Assembly (NCBI RefSeq): GCF_041262525.1
Contig: NZ_JBGCCK010000006.1
Span: 284,995-348,994 of the forward strand
Direction of reading: 5' to 3'
Length of the DNA: 64,000 bases
Source of the DNA: Streptacidiphilus sp041262525
GTDB taxonomy: Bacteria; Actinomycetota; Actinomycetes; Streptomycetales; Streptomycetaceae
The notes under the pieces are model-generated. The model saw only the letters and a program-made list of their open reading frames with translations. It made no database searches and was not told where the DNA came from. Within the stretch, counting starts at the first letter, position 1; the number at the start of each line of letters is the position of its first letter. The position numbers were made by a program, and so were the translations under genes. Shown here one piece after another: positions 35,807 to 44,654 of the stretch.

Positions 35807-37843
35807 GTGAGTCGAGAATCTGACAATCCGATGTCGCCTCGTCAGGGCGGGGACTCCTACCCTTCGGGCACGCCTCCGTACGGCGTCCCCAGTGACCACG
35901 CGTTCTCCCGTGCGGGCCAGAGCCCGCAGCCGGGTCAGCCTGGCCAGCAGGGGGGTCAGCCGGGGCAGGCTGAGCCGGGTGACGAGCCGCGCACTGAGAC
36001 GACGCTCACCACGCGCATCAAGATCAACATCCCCGGCTCCCGGCCGATCCCGCCGGTCGTCGTGCGCTCCCCGCTGAACAGCGAGGAGACGGGCGAGCAG
36101 CCCGCTCCCCGGCGGCATCGTGCCGAGAGCGCGGGCTCTCCCGTGCTCGGCGTCATGGACTCCGGCACGGGCACGGTCACGCCCCCGGAGCTGCCCGCCG
36201 AGTGGCGCATGCCGGAGACGGGCGCACCCGCCGCGCCGTCGCCGGGGTCGCCTGCCACGCCGCCGAGCGAGTGGTTCGCGCCGCGCAAGAAGCAGGCGCC
36301 CGCGCCGAGCGCCTCCGCTCCGGCCGCGCCCGCCCCGACCCAGCCGGCTCAGCCGAGCCAGCCGTCCCCAGAGCAGCGCTACCCGGAGCCGCAGTTCCCG
36401 GGCCAGCCGTTCCAGGAGCCGACGGCGGGCTACGACACGCAGTCCTCCCCCTGGGCGCCGCAGCCGCAACAGCCCGAGTCACCCGCCGCCCGGGCCGCCG
36501 CGCAACCGCAGACGCTGGCGCCGCGGCCGGTGCCCGGCGGCGCGCGTCCCGGCGGTCTGCAGGGCGGCCTGGCCGCCTCCGCGCCCGAGCCAGGGTCGCA
36601 GCCGACCATGCAGTTCCGCACCGTCATGGACCAGCAGGCCGCCGCGCCCAGCGCCCCAGCCCGTCCGAAGCGCGGTCAGCAGACCGCGAAGGCGCCGAAG
36701 CCCGCCAGGTCGGCCAAGCCGTCCGCCGCCGAGCAGACCGCGGCCATGCCGCTGGTCCCGCAGTCCCAGCAGGTCAACGACGGGTTCGCGGGCGGCACCG
36801 GCGGCGCGGGCGCGCCGCCCCGCCCGGAGCGCAGCGGCGACGGCAGCAACACCAGCGAAAGCAGCAGCCACGGCAGCGGTGGCGGCTCCGCCAAGCCCGC
36901 CGCGAAGCGCGCCGGTGGCGGCAAGAGCCGCAAGCTGGCCGGTTACGCGGTCGGCACCCTGGTCCTGGTCGGCGGCGTGGCATACGGAGCGGGCCTGATG
37001 CTCAACCAGGCCGACGTCCCCAAGGGCACGACCGTCCTCGGGTACTCCATCGGGGGCGACACCCACGACCAGGCGGTGACCAAGCTCGACAGCACCCTGG
37101 GCGCGATCGCCAAGCACCCGCTGACGGTCTCCATCGGCGGCAGGACGGCCACGCTCAACCCGTCCGTCGCCGGCCTGACCATAGACACCGGCGCAACGGT
37201 CGACAAGGTCGCCCAGCACAGCTACAACCCGGTGACCGTGATCGGCTCCCTCTTCGGTGGCGCCAAGGCCGTCGCCCCCGTGGTGGTCATCGACGAGGAC
37301 AAGCTCCGGTCCGCCCTGCAGCAGCTCTCCAGCGCGAGCGGCGCCGGGGAGGGCAGCATCCACTTCACCGCGGCAGGCAAGGTCGTGGTGACCCTTCCCA
37401 AGGCCGGCAGCGGCCTGGACGTGAACGCGGCCATCCCGCTGATCGAGCAGGCATTCCAGGCCCGCGCGGCCGGCCTGGAAGGCCATGACGCCGTTGTGCC
37501 GCTCACCGTGACCACGGTCCAGCCGAAGGCCTCCGCCGCCGCCGCGAACGAGGCCGCGAGCACGCTGGGCGCCTGGGCGATGAAGCAGCACTTCAAGGTC
37601 GTGGCCGGCGGCACCCCTGTGCTCTTCGGCAAGAGCACCTTCAGTCAGTCCCTGTCCCTGCAGCCGGACGCCTCGGGCAAGTTTGTGCCGACGTTCAACC
37701 TGGCCAAGCTGGCCGCGGCCTACGGCACCGCCTTCGACAGCGTCCACACCAAGAGCGGCAAGGCGGTCACCCCGCAGGAGGTCGCCGCGGCCCTCACCAC
37801 CCTGCTCACCCAGCCCGGCGGGCCCACCTCGATCACGATCTGA
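35807..37843 (+). CDS. membrane-anchored peptidoglycan-binding-like protein with long disordered cytoplasmic region
   Basis: Codes for 678 aa from GTG 35807 (CGGAG 6 nt upstream). The first 375 residues are Pro/Gln/Ala/Ser-rich and disordered, with short blocks such as TTLTTRIKINIPGSRPIP and EWRMPETG. One membrane helix (about 376-399) leads to an extracytoplasmic part of about 280 residues with YSIGGDTHDQAVTKL and SGLDVNAAIPLIEQAF, resembling PG_binding_4/YoaR-type domains found before VanW domains; no VanW domain follows. A cell-wall-associated role is inferred. A strong terminator follows. Confidence 0.85.
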   Translation: MSRESDNPMSPRQGGDSYPSGTPPYGVPSDHAFSRAGQSPQPGQPGQQGGQPGQAEPGDEPRTETTLTTRIKINIPGSRPIPPVVVRSPLNSEETGEQPAPRRHRAESAGSPVLGVMDSGTGTVTPPELPAEWRMPETGAPAAPSPGSPATPPSEWFAPRKKQAPAPSASAPAAPAPTQPAQPSQPSPEQRYPEPQFPGQPFQEPTAGYDTQSSPWAPQPQQPESPAARAAAQPQTLAPRPVPGGARPGGLQGGLAASAPEPGSQPTMQFRTVMDQQAAAPSAPARPKRGQQTAKAPKPARSAKPSAAEQTAAMPLVPQSQQVNDGFAGGTGGAGAPPRPERSGDGSNTSESSSHGSGGGSAKPAAKRAGGGKSRKLAGYAVGTLVLVGGVAYGAGLMLNQADVPKGTTVLGYSIGGDTHDQAVTKLDSTLGAIAKHPLTVSIGGRTATLNPSVAGLTIDTGATVDKVAQHSYNPVTVIGSLFGGAKAVAPVVVIDEDKLRSALQQLSSASGAGEGSIHFTAAGKVVVTLPKAGSGLDVNAAIPLIEQAFQARAAGLEGHDAVVPLTVTTVQPKASAAAANEAASTLGAWAMKQHFKVVAGGTPVLFGKSTFSQSLSLQPDASGKFVPTFNLAKLAAAYGTAFDSVHTKSGKAVTPQEVAAALTTLLTQPGGPTSITI

Positions 37844-37872
37844 CCTGCGCCACCGCTCGCCCCCGAACAGCG

Positions 37873-37900
37873 ACGCCCTCGTCCGGCCGGACGGGGGCGT
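37873..37900. terminator. hairpin terminator
   Basis: 13-bp arms (37873-37885 and 37888-37900) with one G-T mismatch, followed by a T-rich stretch, after the peptidoglycan-binding-like gene. Confidence 0.85.
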
Positions 37901-38044
37901 TCTACATTTCTGAAATAGAACCGCAATCCCGCGATTACCTGAGCCGCCATTCCCCATCTGTCGTCAATGCCGCCAAAGGCGCTGTCCGATTTGCCCGCTA
38001 GGGACCGAAGAGTCATTTATGGGCACTTGGCAGCTTCCGGCGGG

Positions 38045-38085
38045 TATCGGACGCTTACTGATACTTCGTCGTCCGATAATCGGAC
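38045..38085. promoter_or_regulatory. putative operator: palindrome and spaced half-sites
   Basis: GTCCGATAATCGGAC at 38071-38085 is a perfect palindrome with one central base. The half-site ATCGGAC recurs at 38046-38052 and GTCCGAT at 37984-37990. The arrangement suggests a dimeric regulator binding a core palindrome and flanking half-sites upstream of the oligopeptide operon. The regulator is unknown. Confidence 0.5.
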
Positions 38086-38309
38086 GGTACTGCAATGGCG
38101 TTTTCGCTCATCAGGATCTTGTGTCACCGCCCCGAGTGGTGGCACTGTAATCCACTGTCCTGATTTGACCTATTACGACCTCCCAAGGCGTTATCAATAA
38201 TTGATCGTCAGCCTGTCGACACAACGATCAGCGGCCACCAGGATGAGACATCAAGCCGTTCCACCTGAACATTTCGCCTGATCACATCGCCGGCGGGAGC
38301 AATCGCACG

Positions 38310-39326
38310 ATGACCATGCCAGCCAATGCTGAGCTCATCTCTGACGAGTTGTCAGAGGGCGCCCCATCCGAAGGGCGCGACGCAGAGCTCGTCGGTCGAT
38401 CGCCCGGCCAACTCGCCTGGATCCGTTTCAAGCGCGACAAGGCAGCTCTGTTCTGCACGGGCATCGTGCTGCTGTACTTCCTGGTCGCCGCCTGTGCGCC
38501 GTTGATCGCGCACCTGTACGGCCAAGACGCGACCACCACGTACGGCCTCAACGACCCCACTCTGCTTGACGATTCGGGAGTCCCGATCGGCCCGCTCGGC
38601 GGGGTCAGCGCCACCCACTGGCTGGGCCTCGAACCGAGCCTCGGCCGCGACCTGTTCATGCAGCTCATCTACGGCATGCGCACGACGCTGCTCATCGCCT
38701 TCGCCGCCACCATCTTCAGCACCGTGATCGGTGTCCTGCTGGGCCTGGCGCAGGGATTCATGGGCGGCTGGGTCGACTACGTCTTCGGGCGGATCTCCGA
38801 CCTGCTGATGGCCTTCCCGCAGCAACTCTTCCTGATCGCCTTCACTCCTGTGTTCATCGCCCTGCTCGTGGCCCCGGGCAACGCCGTCTCACCGCTGATG
38901 CGCGGAACGGTCCTCGTCCTGGTGCAGGTGATTCTCGGCTGGATGGGCCTGGGCCGCCTGCTGCGTGGCATGACACTGAGCTTGCGCGAACGGGAGTTCA
39001 TCGAGGCGGCCAGGGTCGCCGGGGCCTCGCCGTGGCGGATCATCTGGAAGGAGATCTTCCCGAACCTCCGCACAACGATGCTGGTGCAGACGACGCTCGC
39101 CTTCTCCGGCTTCGTCACCACCGAGGCAGGTCTCTCCTTCCTGGGCGTCGGCATGATCGAGCCGACACCCGACTGGGGCCGGCTCTTCCAGGACGCCGCT
39201 CCGTACTTCCAGAACGACACGTTCTTCCTCGTCGTCTGCGGCGTGAGCCTGATGATCTTCACCGTCGCGTTCAACCTGCTCGGCGACTCGGCTCGGGATG
39301 CCCTCGACCCGAAGACCGTGCGCTGA
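38310..39326 (+). CDS. oligopeptide ABC transporter permease (DppC/OppC type, BldKA position)
   Basis: Codes for 338 aa with about six membrane helices after a 45-residue cytoplasmic N-terminus. The coupling (EAA) motif EAARVAGASPWRIIWKEIFP contacts the ATPases. Member of the five-gene operon permease, binding protein, permease, ATPase, ATPase, which is the gene order of S. coelicolor bldKA-E (importer of an extracellular peptide needed for aerial growth). Identification as bldK rests on gene order and my memory of locus context, and a paralogous operon lies next door, so no symbol is assigned. Confidence 0.9.
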   Translation: MTMPANAELISDELSEGAPSEGRDAELVGRSPGQLAWIRFKRDKAALFCTGIVLLYFLVAACAPLIAHLYGQDATTTYGLNDPTLLDDSGVPIGPLGGVSATHWLGLEPSLGRDLFMQLIYGMRTTLLIAFAATIFSTVIGVLLGLAQGFMGGWVDYVFGRISDLLMAFPQQLFLIAFTPVFIALLVAPGNAVSPLMRGTVLVLVQVILGWMGLGRLLRGMTLSLREREFIEAARVAGASPWRIIWKEIFPNLRTTMLVQTTLAFSGFVTTEAGLSFLGVGMIEPTPDWGRLFQDAAPYFQNDTFFLVVCGVSLMIFTVAFNLLGDSARDALDPKTVR

Positions 39327-39408
39327 CCCCCCAAGACCTCCGGCTGGTAGAACCGCTCGCCCGCTGGTGTGACCCGCAGAGATTCAAACAACAGGCAGGT
39401 AGGCAATC

Positions 39409-41175
39409 ATGACTCAGCGTAAGGTCATTGCCGCAATCGCGGTGGTGTCCGCCGGAGCGCTTACGCTCAGCGCGTGCGGCAGCAGCAGCAAGACGGCGAC
39501 CAAGCAGGACCAGGGCGCCACCTCGTCCGTGCAGCAGTTCTCGCTCGGCACCGCGCAGGATTCCACTGGTCCTGCGGTTCCCGTCACCGGCGCCACCAAG
39601 GGTGGAACCGCCTACGACATCGAGCCGAGCGGCTTCGACTACCTGGACCCGACCCAGCAGTACGTCAGCAACATGCTGGCCATCTCGGGTCTCTACAACC
39701 GGACGCTGACCGGCTACAAGATCGACGCAAAGGGCAACACGATCCTCGTCGGTGACCTCGCCACCGACACCGGCAAGCTGTCGGACGGCGGCAAGACCTG
39801 GACCTGGACCCTGAAGAAGGGCCTGAAGTTCCAGGACGGCACCCCGATCACCTCGGCCGACGTCAAGTACGACATCGAGCGGCTCTACCTGCCCGCCCAG
39901 ACCCAAGGCCCGAACTACTTCCCGCTCTGGCTCTCCGGCGCCGACTACCGCAAGGTCTACGCGGGCCCCACCGGCGGCAAGTCCCTGCCCGACACGGTCA
40001 TCGGCACCCCGGACGCGCAGACGGTCGTCTTCCACTTCACCGAGGCCCACGCGGACGCCCCGTACGCCGCCGCCATGCCGCCCATCGGCGCCTTCGAGGC
40101 GTCGAAGGAGTCGGCCACGTACAACAACAACCCGAACGCGGACGGCCCGTACCAGGTGTCCAACTACGTTCCGGGCAAGTCCCTGCAGTTCGTGCGGAAC
40201 CCCAACTGGGACCCGAGCACCGACCCGATCCGTGCCGCTTACCCGGACAAGTGGTCCTTCGAGCTGGGCGTCGACAACCCGCAGCTCACCACTCGTCTGG
40301 AGCAGGCGACCGGCAACGACAAGTTCGCCCTGTCGCTGTCGACCGCCGCCGACGCCTCGCAGTCGGACACCATCCTCAACGGCTCCCAGTACAAGAGCCG
40401 CATGGTGAGCAACTACCAGCCGTACGTCGAGTACCTGAACATCAACACCACCCGGGTCACCGACGTCCGCATCCGCAAGGCCATCGCCCTGGCCTTCCCG
40501 AACCAGTCGCTGCAGAAGCTCTACGGCGGACCCTCGCAGCTGGACCCGGGCAACACCCTGATCAGCCCGACCGTGGCGGGCTGGGAGAACGCCGACCCGT
40601 TCAACAAGACGGCCCACCCGAACGGTGACCCGACGGCTGCCAAGGCCCTGCTCACGCAGGCCAACGCCGTCAACTACAAGCTGGTCTTCGCCTTCGCCAA
40701 CACCCCGCGCTGGCAGAAGATCTCGGTCGTCGTGCAGAACGCCCTGCAGCAGGCCGGCTTCCAGGTCGTGCTCAACCCGATCGACAAGACCTCGTACTAC
40801 ACGCAGGTCGGCACCGTGAAGAACACGTTCGACATCTACCGCACGGGTTGGGGCGCCGACTGGCCGACCCCGTACACCGACGTTCCGAACCTGCTCGGCG
40901 GTGGCAGCAACATCACCGACGGCTCGCCGAACTACTCGCACTACAACAACCCGGCGACCGACGCGGCGATCGCCCAGATCAAGCTTGAGACCGACGTGGC
41001 CAAGGCCGCGAAGGAGTGGAACGACCTGGCGAACAAGGTCATCGCGAACGACATCCCGCAGGTCCCGTTCGGCTTCGACAAGTTCCTCCAGATCTACGGC
41101 CCGGGCCTGGGTGGCGTCCGCTACAACCAGGTGATCGGCACCATCGACACGGGCTCCGTGTTCGTCAAGCAGTAA
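39409..41175 (+). CDS. oligopeptide-binding lipoprotein (SBP family 5)
   Basis: Codes for 588 aa. Lipoprotein signal peptide with lipobox LSAC and Cys23, then the SBP_bac_5 fold (LVGDLATDTGKLSDGGKTWT, WTLKKGLKFQDGTPITSADV, RKAIALAFPN). Tethered to the outer face of the membrane, it delivers peptides to the permeases encoded on either side. In the bldK arrangement this is the BldKB position, the protein that binds the morphogenetic signal. A perfect 13-bp hairpin follows the stop codon and may raise its mRNA level relative to downstream genes. Confidence 0.93.
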   Translation: MTQRKVIAAIAVVSAGALTLSACGSSSKTATKQDQGATSSVQQFSLGTAQDSTGPAVPVTGATKGGTAYDIEPSGFDYLDPTQQYVSNMLAISGLYNRTLTGYKIDAKGNTILVGDLATDTGKLSDGGKTWTWTLKKGLKFQDGTPITSADVKYDIERLYLPAQTQGPNYFPLWLSGADYRKVYAGPTGGKSLPDTVIGTPDAQTVVFHFTEAHADAPYAAAMPPIGAFEASKESATYNNNPNADGPYQVSNYVPGKSLQFVRNPNWDPSTDPIRAAYPDKWSFELGVDNPQLTTRLEQATGNDKFALSLSTAADASQSDTILNGSQYKSRMVSNYQPYVEYLNINTTRVTDVRIRKAIALAFPNQSLQKLYGGPSQLDPGNTLISPTVAGWENADPFNKTAHPNGDPTAAKALLTQANAVNYKLVFAFANTPRWQKISVVVQNALQQAGFQVVLNPIDKTSYYTQVGTVKNTFDIYRTGWGADWPTPYTDVPNLLGGGSNITDGSPNYSHYNNPATDAAIAQIKLETDVAKAAKEWNDLANKVIANDIPQVPFGFDKFLQIYGPGLGGVRYNQVIGTIDTGSVFVKQ

Positions 41176-41184
41176 GTCGCACCG

Positions 41185-41213
41185 CCGGGTCCCGTCCTCC
41201 GGACGGGACCCGG
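41185..41213 (+). promoter_or_regulatory. intra-operon hairpin after the binding-protein gene
   Basis: Perfect 13-bp stem (41185-41197 and 41201-41213) with a 3-nt loop, 10 nt after the stop codon and without a T-run. Candidate mRNA-stabilising or partial-termination element. Confidence 0.75.
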
Positions 41214-41281
41214 CCTCGGCACGCAACCCCTCGTCCCACGCTCTGGCCGCCAGCGGCGTCTTTCCTGGAAGAGCCCTCCCT

Positions 41282-42262
41282 ATGCTGCGATTCCTGACTC
41301 GACGGGTGCTCGGCGCCATCGTCATCCTGATCGCCATCAGCTTCGTCACCTACTCGTCCTTCTTCGCGTTGGTGCCGAACCCGGCGCTGCTGTCCTGTGG
41401 CAAGAACTGCAGTCCGCAGATGCTGCACCAGATCACGATCAATCTCGGCTTCGACAAGCCGTGGATCGTCCAGTGGAAGGACTACGTCTGGGGCATCTTC
41501 GCCGGACGTGACGTCACCAACTTCCCTCACTGCAACTTCCCGTGCTTCGGATACTCCTACGCCAACCAGGAGTCGATCTGGGGTCTGATCTCCTCCAGCA
41601 TCCCGACCACGGTCTCGCTCGCCATCGGCGGAGCGGCGATCTTCCTCACCATCGGCGTCGGGCTGGGCATGATCTCGGCCGCCCGCCAGGGCAGCACCAC
41701 CGATCGGGTGTCCAGCGCCGTTTCACTGATCGGTCAGTCAACGCAGATCTACTTCGTCGGCCCGATCATGATCCTTATCTTCTCGTACTACCTGGGCATC
41801 TTCGACCGCGGCCACGACCCTGACTGGACCCACGACCCGATCGGCTCGATCGGGGGCCTGATCCTGCCGTGCTTCGTGATGTCGATCATCTTCTGGTCCA
41901 ACTACTCGCGCCAGGTGCGCTCGCTGATGATCGAGCAGCTAAGCGAGGACCACATCCGCTCAGCCCGTGCCAAGGGCATGTCGAAGAGCTACGTCTTCCT
42001 TCGCTACGCCCTGCGCGGCGCAATGGGACCGGTCATCACGATCTTCGGTATCGACCTGGCGGCCGTCTTCTCCGGCGCCGTCATCACTGAGTTCACCTTC
42101 AGCCTCCACGGCCTCGGGCGGCTCGCCGTCGACTCCGTGAACTCCTACGACCTGCCGCTGGAGATGGCTGTCGTCCTGGTCAGCTCCATGCTGATCGTGT
42201 TCTTCAACATCCTCGTCGACGCCTCCTACGCGCTCATCGACCCGCGGATCCGGCTCGCGTGA
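41282..42262 (+). CDS. oligopeptide ABC transporter permease (DppB/OppB type)
   Basis: Codes for 326 aa with six predicted helices and the family's N-terminal MLRFLTRRVLGAIVILIAI. The EAA region reads HIRSARAKGMSKSYVFLRYA. The first extracytoplasmic loop is enlarged and contains two Cys pairs (SCGKNCSP and HCNFPCFG), unusual for DppB and perhaps disulphide-bonded. Third gene of the operon. Confidence 0.91.
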   Translation: MLRFLTRRVLGAIVILIAISFVTYSSFFALVPNPALLSCGKNCSPQMLHQITINLGFDKPWIVQWKDYVWGIFAGRDVTNFPHCNFPCFGYSYANQESIWGLISSSIPTTVSLAIGGAAIFLTIGVGLGMISAARQGSTTDRVSSAVSLIGQSTQIYFVGPIMILIFSYYLGIFDRGHDPDWTHDPIGSIGGLILPCFVMSIIFWSNYSRQVRSLMIEQLSEDHIRSARAKGMSKSYVFLRYALRGAMGPVITIFGIDLAAVFSGAVITEFTFSLHGLGRLAVDSVNSYDLPLEMAVVLVSSMLIVFFNILVDASYALIDPRIRLA

Positions 42263-42326
42263 CCATCCCCGACCAGCACCACGCACGCGTGGCAATCGCA
42301 CGTACCGCACCCGAGGAGATGTGCTC

Positions 42327-43394
42327 GTGATCATCCCCGAACAGCCCACGGAGACGGCGCCCGCAGCCAAGGGCTCCAGCTTCCTCTCGGTCCAGGACCT
42401 CAAGGTCAGCTTCGCTACCGAGGACGGCATCGTCCGCGCGGTGAACGGCCTCTCCTTCGACCTGGAGAAGGGCAGGACTCTCGGCATCGTCGGCGAGTCC
42501 GGCTCCGGCAAGTCCGTCACCAACCTGACCATCCTGGGTCTGCACAACCCGCGGACCACCACGGTCGAGGGACAAATCCTCCTCGACGGCCAGGAGCTCG
42601 TCACCGCCTCCGACAAGGAGCTGGCGAAGCTGCGCGGCAGCAAGATGTCGATGGTCTTCCAGGACGCTCTGGCGGCGCTGTCGCCGTACTACACGGTCGG
42701 CCGGCAGATCGCCGAGCCGTACATGAAGCACACGGGCGCCAGCAAGAAGGAAGCCAGGGACCGCGCCATCGAGATGCTGACCAAGGTCGGCATCCCGCAG
42801 CCGCAGACCCGCGTCGACGACTACCCGCACCAGTTCTCCGGCGGTATGCGCCAGCGTGCGATGATCGCGATGGCTCTGGTCAACGACCCCGAGCTGCTGA
42901 TCGCGGACGAGCCGACCACCGCGCTCGACGTCACGGTCCAGGCCCAGATCCTCGACCTGCTCAAGGACCTGCAGCAGGAGACCGGCACCTCGATCATCTT
43001 CATCACCCACGACCTCGGCGTCATCGCGAACATCGCCGACGACGTGCTGGTGATGTACGCGGGGCGCTGCGTCGAGCGCGGCACCATGGCGGAGGTGCTG
43101 GACTCCTCCCAGCACCCCTACGGCTGGGGCCTGCTGCGCTCCATCCCGCACATGAACGCGGACGTCGACAAGCCGCTGATGCCGATCCCCGGCACGCCGC
43201 CGTCGCTGCTGAACCCGCCGTCGGGCTGCGCATTCCACCCCCGGTGCGAATTCCGGGACAAGGTGGGTGGCGACCGCTGCGTGACGGAGCTTCCGCGACT
43301 CGAGCTCGCCAACGGACACCTGTCCGCCTGCCATCTGACCCCTCAGCAGAAGCAGGACATCTTCGCCCAGCAGATCCAGCCGCAGCTCGGCTGA
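42327..43394 (+). CDS. oligopeptide ABC transporter ATP-binding protein (DppD/OppD type)
   Basis: Codes for 355 aa from GTG 42327, 8 nt after GAGGAG; a GTG at 42321 is too close to that site. Walker A GESGSGKS at 56-63, signature FSGGMRQRAMIAMAL, Walker B LLIADEPTTALD and the H-loop ITHDLG. The C-terminal cysteine motif (NPPSGCAFHPRCEF and CH near the end) typical of OppD/DppD Fe-S-like regions is present. Pairs with the DppF-like ATPase downstream. Confidence 0.92.
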   Translation: MIIPEQPTETAPAAKGSSFLSVQDLKVSFATEDGIVRAVNGLSFDLEKGRTLGIVGESGSGKSVTNLTILGLHNPRTTTVEGQILLDGQELVTASDKELAKLRGSKMSMVFQDALAALSPYYTVGRQIAEPYMKHTGASKKEARDRAIEMLTKVGIPQPQTRVDDYPHQFSGGMRQRAMIAMALVNDPELLIADEPTTALDVTVQAQILDLLKDLQQETGTSIIFITHDLGVIANIADDVLVMYAGRCVERGTMAEVLDSSQHPYGWGLLRSIPHMNADVDKPLMPIPGTPPSLLNPPSGCAFHPRCEFRDKVGGDRCVTELPRLELANGHLSACHLTPQQKQDIFAQQIQPQLG

Positions 43395-43415
43395 TCAGGA
43401 TTCAAGGTACCCATC

Positions 43416-44519
43416 ATGACCGAGCAGACCCTGACGGACGCCGTTCCGGCCGGAGCTCCCGCCCCCGGTGACGTCCTCCTCGAAGCCTCCGGGTTGACCA
43501 AGCACTTCCCGGTGATGGACGGCTTCCTGATCAAGCGCCAGATCGGGGCGGTCCAGGCCGTCGACGGCGTGGACTTCCAGATCCACCAGGGCGAGGCCCT
43601 GGGTCTGGTGGGCGAGTCCGGATGCGGCAAGTCCACCACGGGCCGGCTGGTCTCCCGGCTGCTGGAGCCGACCGCGGGCCGGCTCAGCTACAGGGGCGTC
43701 GACATCACGCACGCCAACCGCAAGCAGCTGGCCCCGATCCGGTCCGAGATCCAGATGATCTTCCAGGACCCCTACGCCTCGCTCAACCCGCGGCACACGG
43801 TCGGCACGATCGTCGCCGGCCCGATGGAGATCAACAACATCAACCCTCCCGGCGGCCGCGAGGCTCGGGTCAAGGAGCTGTTGGAGATCGTCGGCCTCAA
43901 CCCGGAGCACTACAACCGCTTCCCGCACGAGTTCTCCGGCGGTCAGCGTCAGCGTATCGGCGTCGCTCGCGCTCTGGGCCTGAGCCCCAAGCTGATCGTC
44001 GCCGACGAGCCGGTCTCCGCGCTCGACGTGTCGATCCAGGCTCAGGTCGTCAACCTGCTGCAGAAGCTGCAGCGCGAGATGGGCATCGCCTTCCTCTTCA
44101 TCGCGCACGACCTGGCCATCGTGCGGCACTTCTCGCAGCGTGTCGCGGTCATGTACCTCGGCAAGATCATGGAGGTCGGCGACCGCGAGGCCATCTACTC
44201 CCGGCCGCGCCACCCGTACACGCACGCGCTGCTCTCCGCCGCCCCTGAGGCCAGGACGACGGGCAACGACAAGGAGCGGATCCGCCTCGCCGGCGATGTC
44301 CCCTCCCCGATCTCCCCGCCGTCGGGCTGCCGCTTCCGCACTCGCTGCTGGAAGGCTCAGGAGAAGTGCGCGACGGAGGAGCCGCCACTGATCCAGCTCT
44401 CCGGCAACAACGCGGGCCACCTGACCGCCTGCCACTTCCCGGAGGACCCGGACGTGAACGTCCCCAAGGAGATCGTCCTCGACCCGGCCCTCGCCGCCCT
44501 GGAGGACGCGGGGGAGTGA
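43416..44519 (+). CDS. oligopeptide ABC transporter ATP-binding protein (DppF/OppF type)
   Basis: Codes for 367 aa with Walker A GESGCGKS at about 66-73, signature FSGGQRQRIGVARAL, Walker B LIVADEPVSALD and H-loop IAHDLA. C-terminal cysteine motif (PPSGCRFRTRCWKAQEKC, then CHF). Second nucleotide-binding subunit and last gene of the operon; followed by two hairpin terminators shared with the convergent second operon. Confidence 0.92.
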   Translation: MTEQTLTDAVPAGAPAPGDVLLEASGLTKHFPVMDGFLIKRQIGAVQAVDGVDFQIHQGEALGLVGESGCGKSTTGRLVSRLLEPTAGRLSYRGVDITHANRKQLAPIRSEIQMIFQDPYASLNPRHTVGTIVAGPMEINNINPPGGREARVKELLEIVGLNPEHYNRFPHEFSGGQRQRIGVARALGLSPKLIVADEPVSALDVSIQAQVVNLLQKLQREMGIAFLFIAHDLAIVRHFSQRVAVMYLGKIMEVGDREAIYSRPRHPYTHALLSAAPEARTTGNDKERIRLAGDVPSPISPPSGCRFRTRCWKAQEKCATEEPPLIQLSGNNAGHLTACHFPEDPDVNVPKEIVLDPALAALEDAGE

Positions 44520-44538
44520 CCGTCACCCGCGCCTGACA

Positions 44539-44574
44539 CGAGGCCCTCGACCTGCGATCCGGTCGAGGGCCTCG
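44539..44574. terminator. perfect 14-bp hairpin terminator (first operon)
   Basis: Arms 44539-44552 and 44561-44574 with an 8-nt loop, 19 nt after the plus-strand operon. Confidence 0.85.
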
Positions 44575-44608
44575 CTGTTCTCCGACGGCCCTACGGGGAG
44601 GCCGGACA

Positions 44609-44647
44609 GCACGAAGGGCCGCCCCCGTTGGGAGCGGCCCTTCGTGC
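44609..44647. terminator. perfect 14-bp hairpin terminator (second operon)
   Basis: Arms 44609-44622 and 44634-44647 with an 11-nt loop, just beyond the stop codon of the minus-strand operon. Confidence 0.85.
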
Positions 44648-44654
44648 GCGGGTT

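Larger units (their letters stand above)
37844..38309. other. 466-bp upstream region of the first oligopeptide operon, no gene seen
   Basis: Clearly lower in G/C than its surroundings. It holds a terminator at its start, four GTCCGAT/ATCGGAC half-sites, and the 13-bp palindrome ATCAATAATTGAT at 38193-38205. TTGACC at 38165-38170 is a possible -35 but the spacing to any -10 is poor. TGGCGTTTTC at 38096-38105 matches the AdpA consensus at nine of ten positions. No ORF with codon bias typical of the genome. Confidence 0.6.

Noticed and set aside
38096..38105. Possible AdpA site TGGCGTTTTC upstream of the bldK-like operon
   Set aside because: One mismatch to a degenerate consensus in an AT-rich region is not enough; kept only as a remark. 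Binding assays with AdpA would decide.
39271..41349. 692-codon open frame on the minus strand opposite the first binding-protein gene
   Set aside because: Antisense shadow; the plus strand codes an unmistakable lipoprotein with signal peptide.
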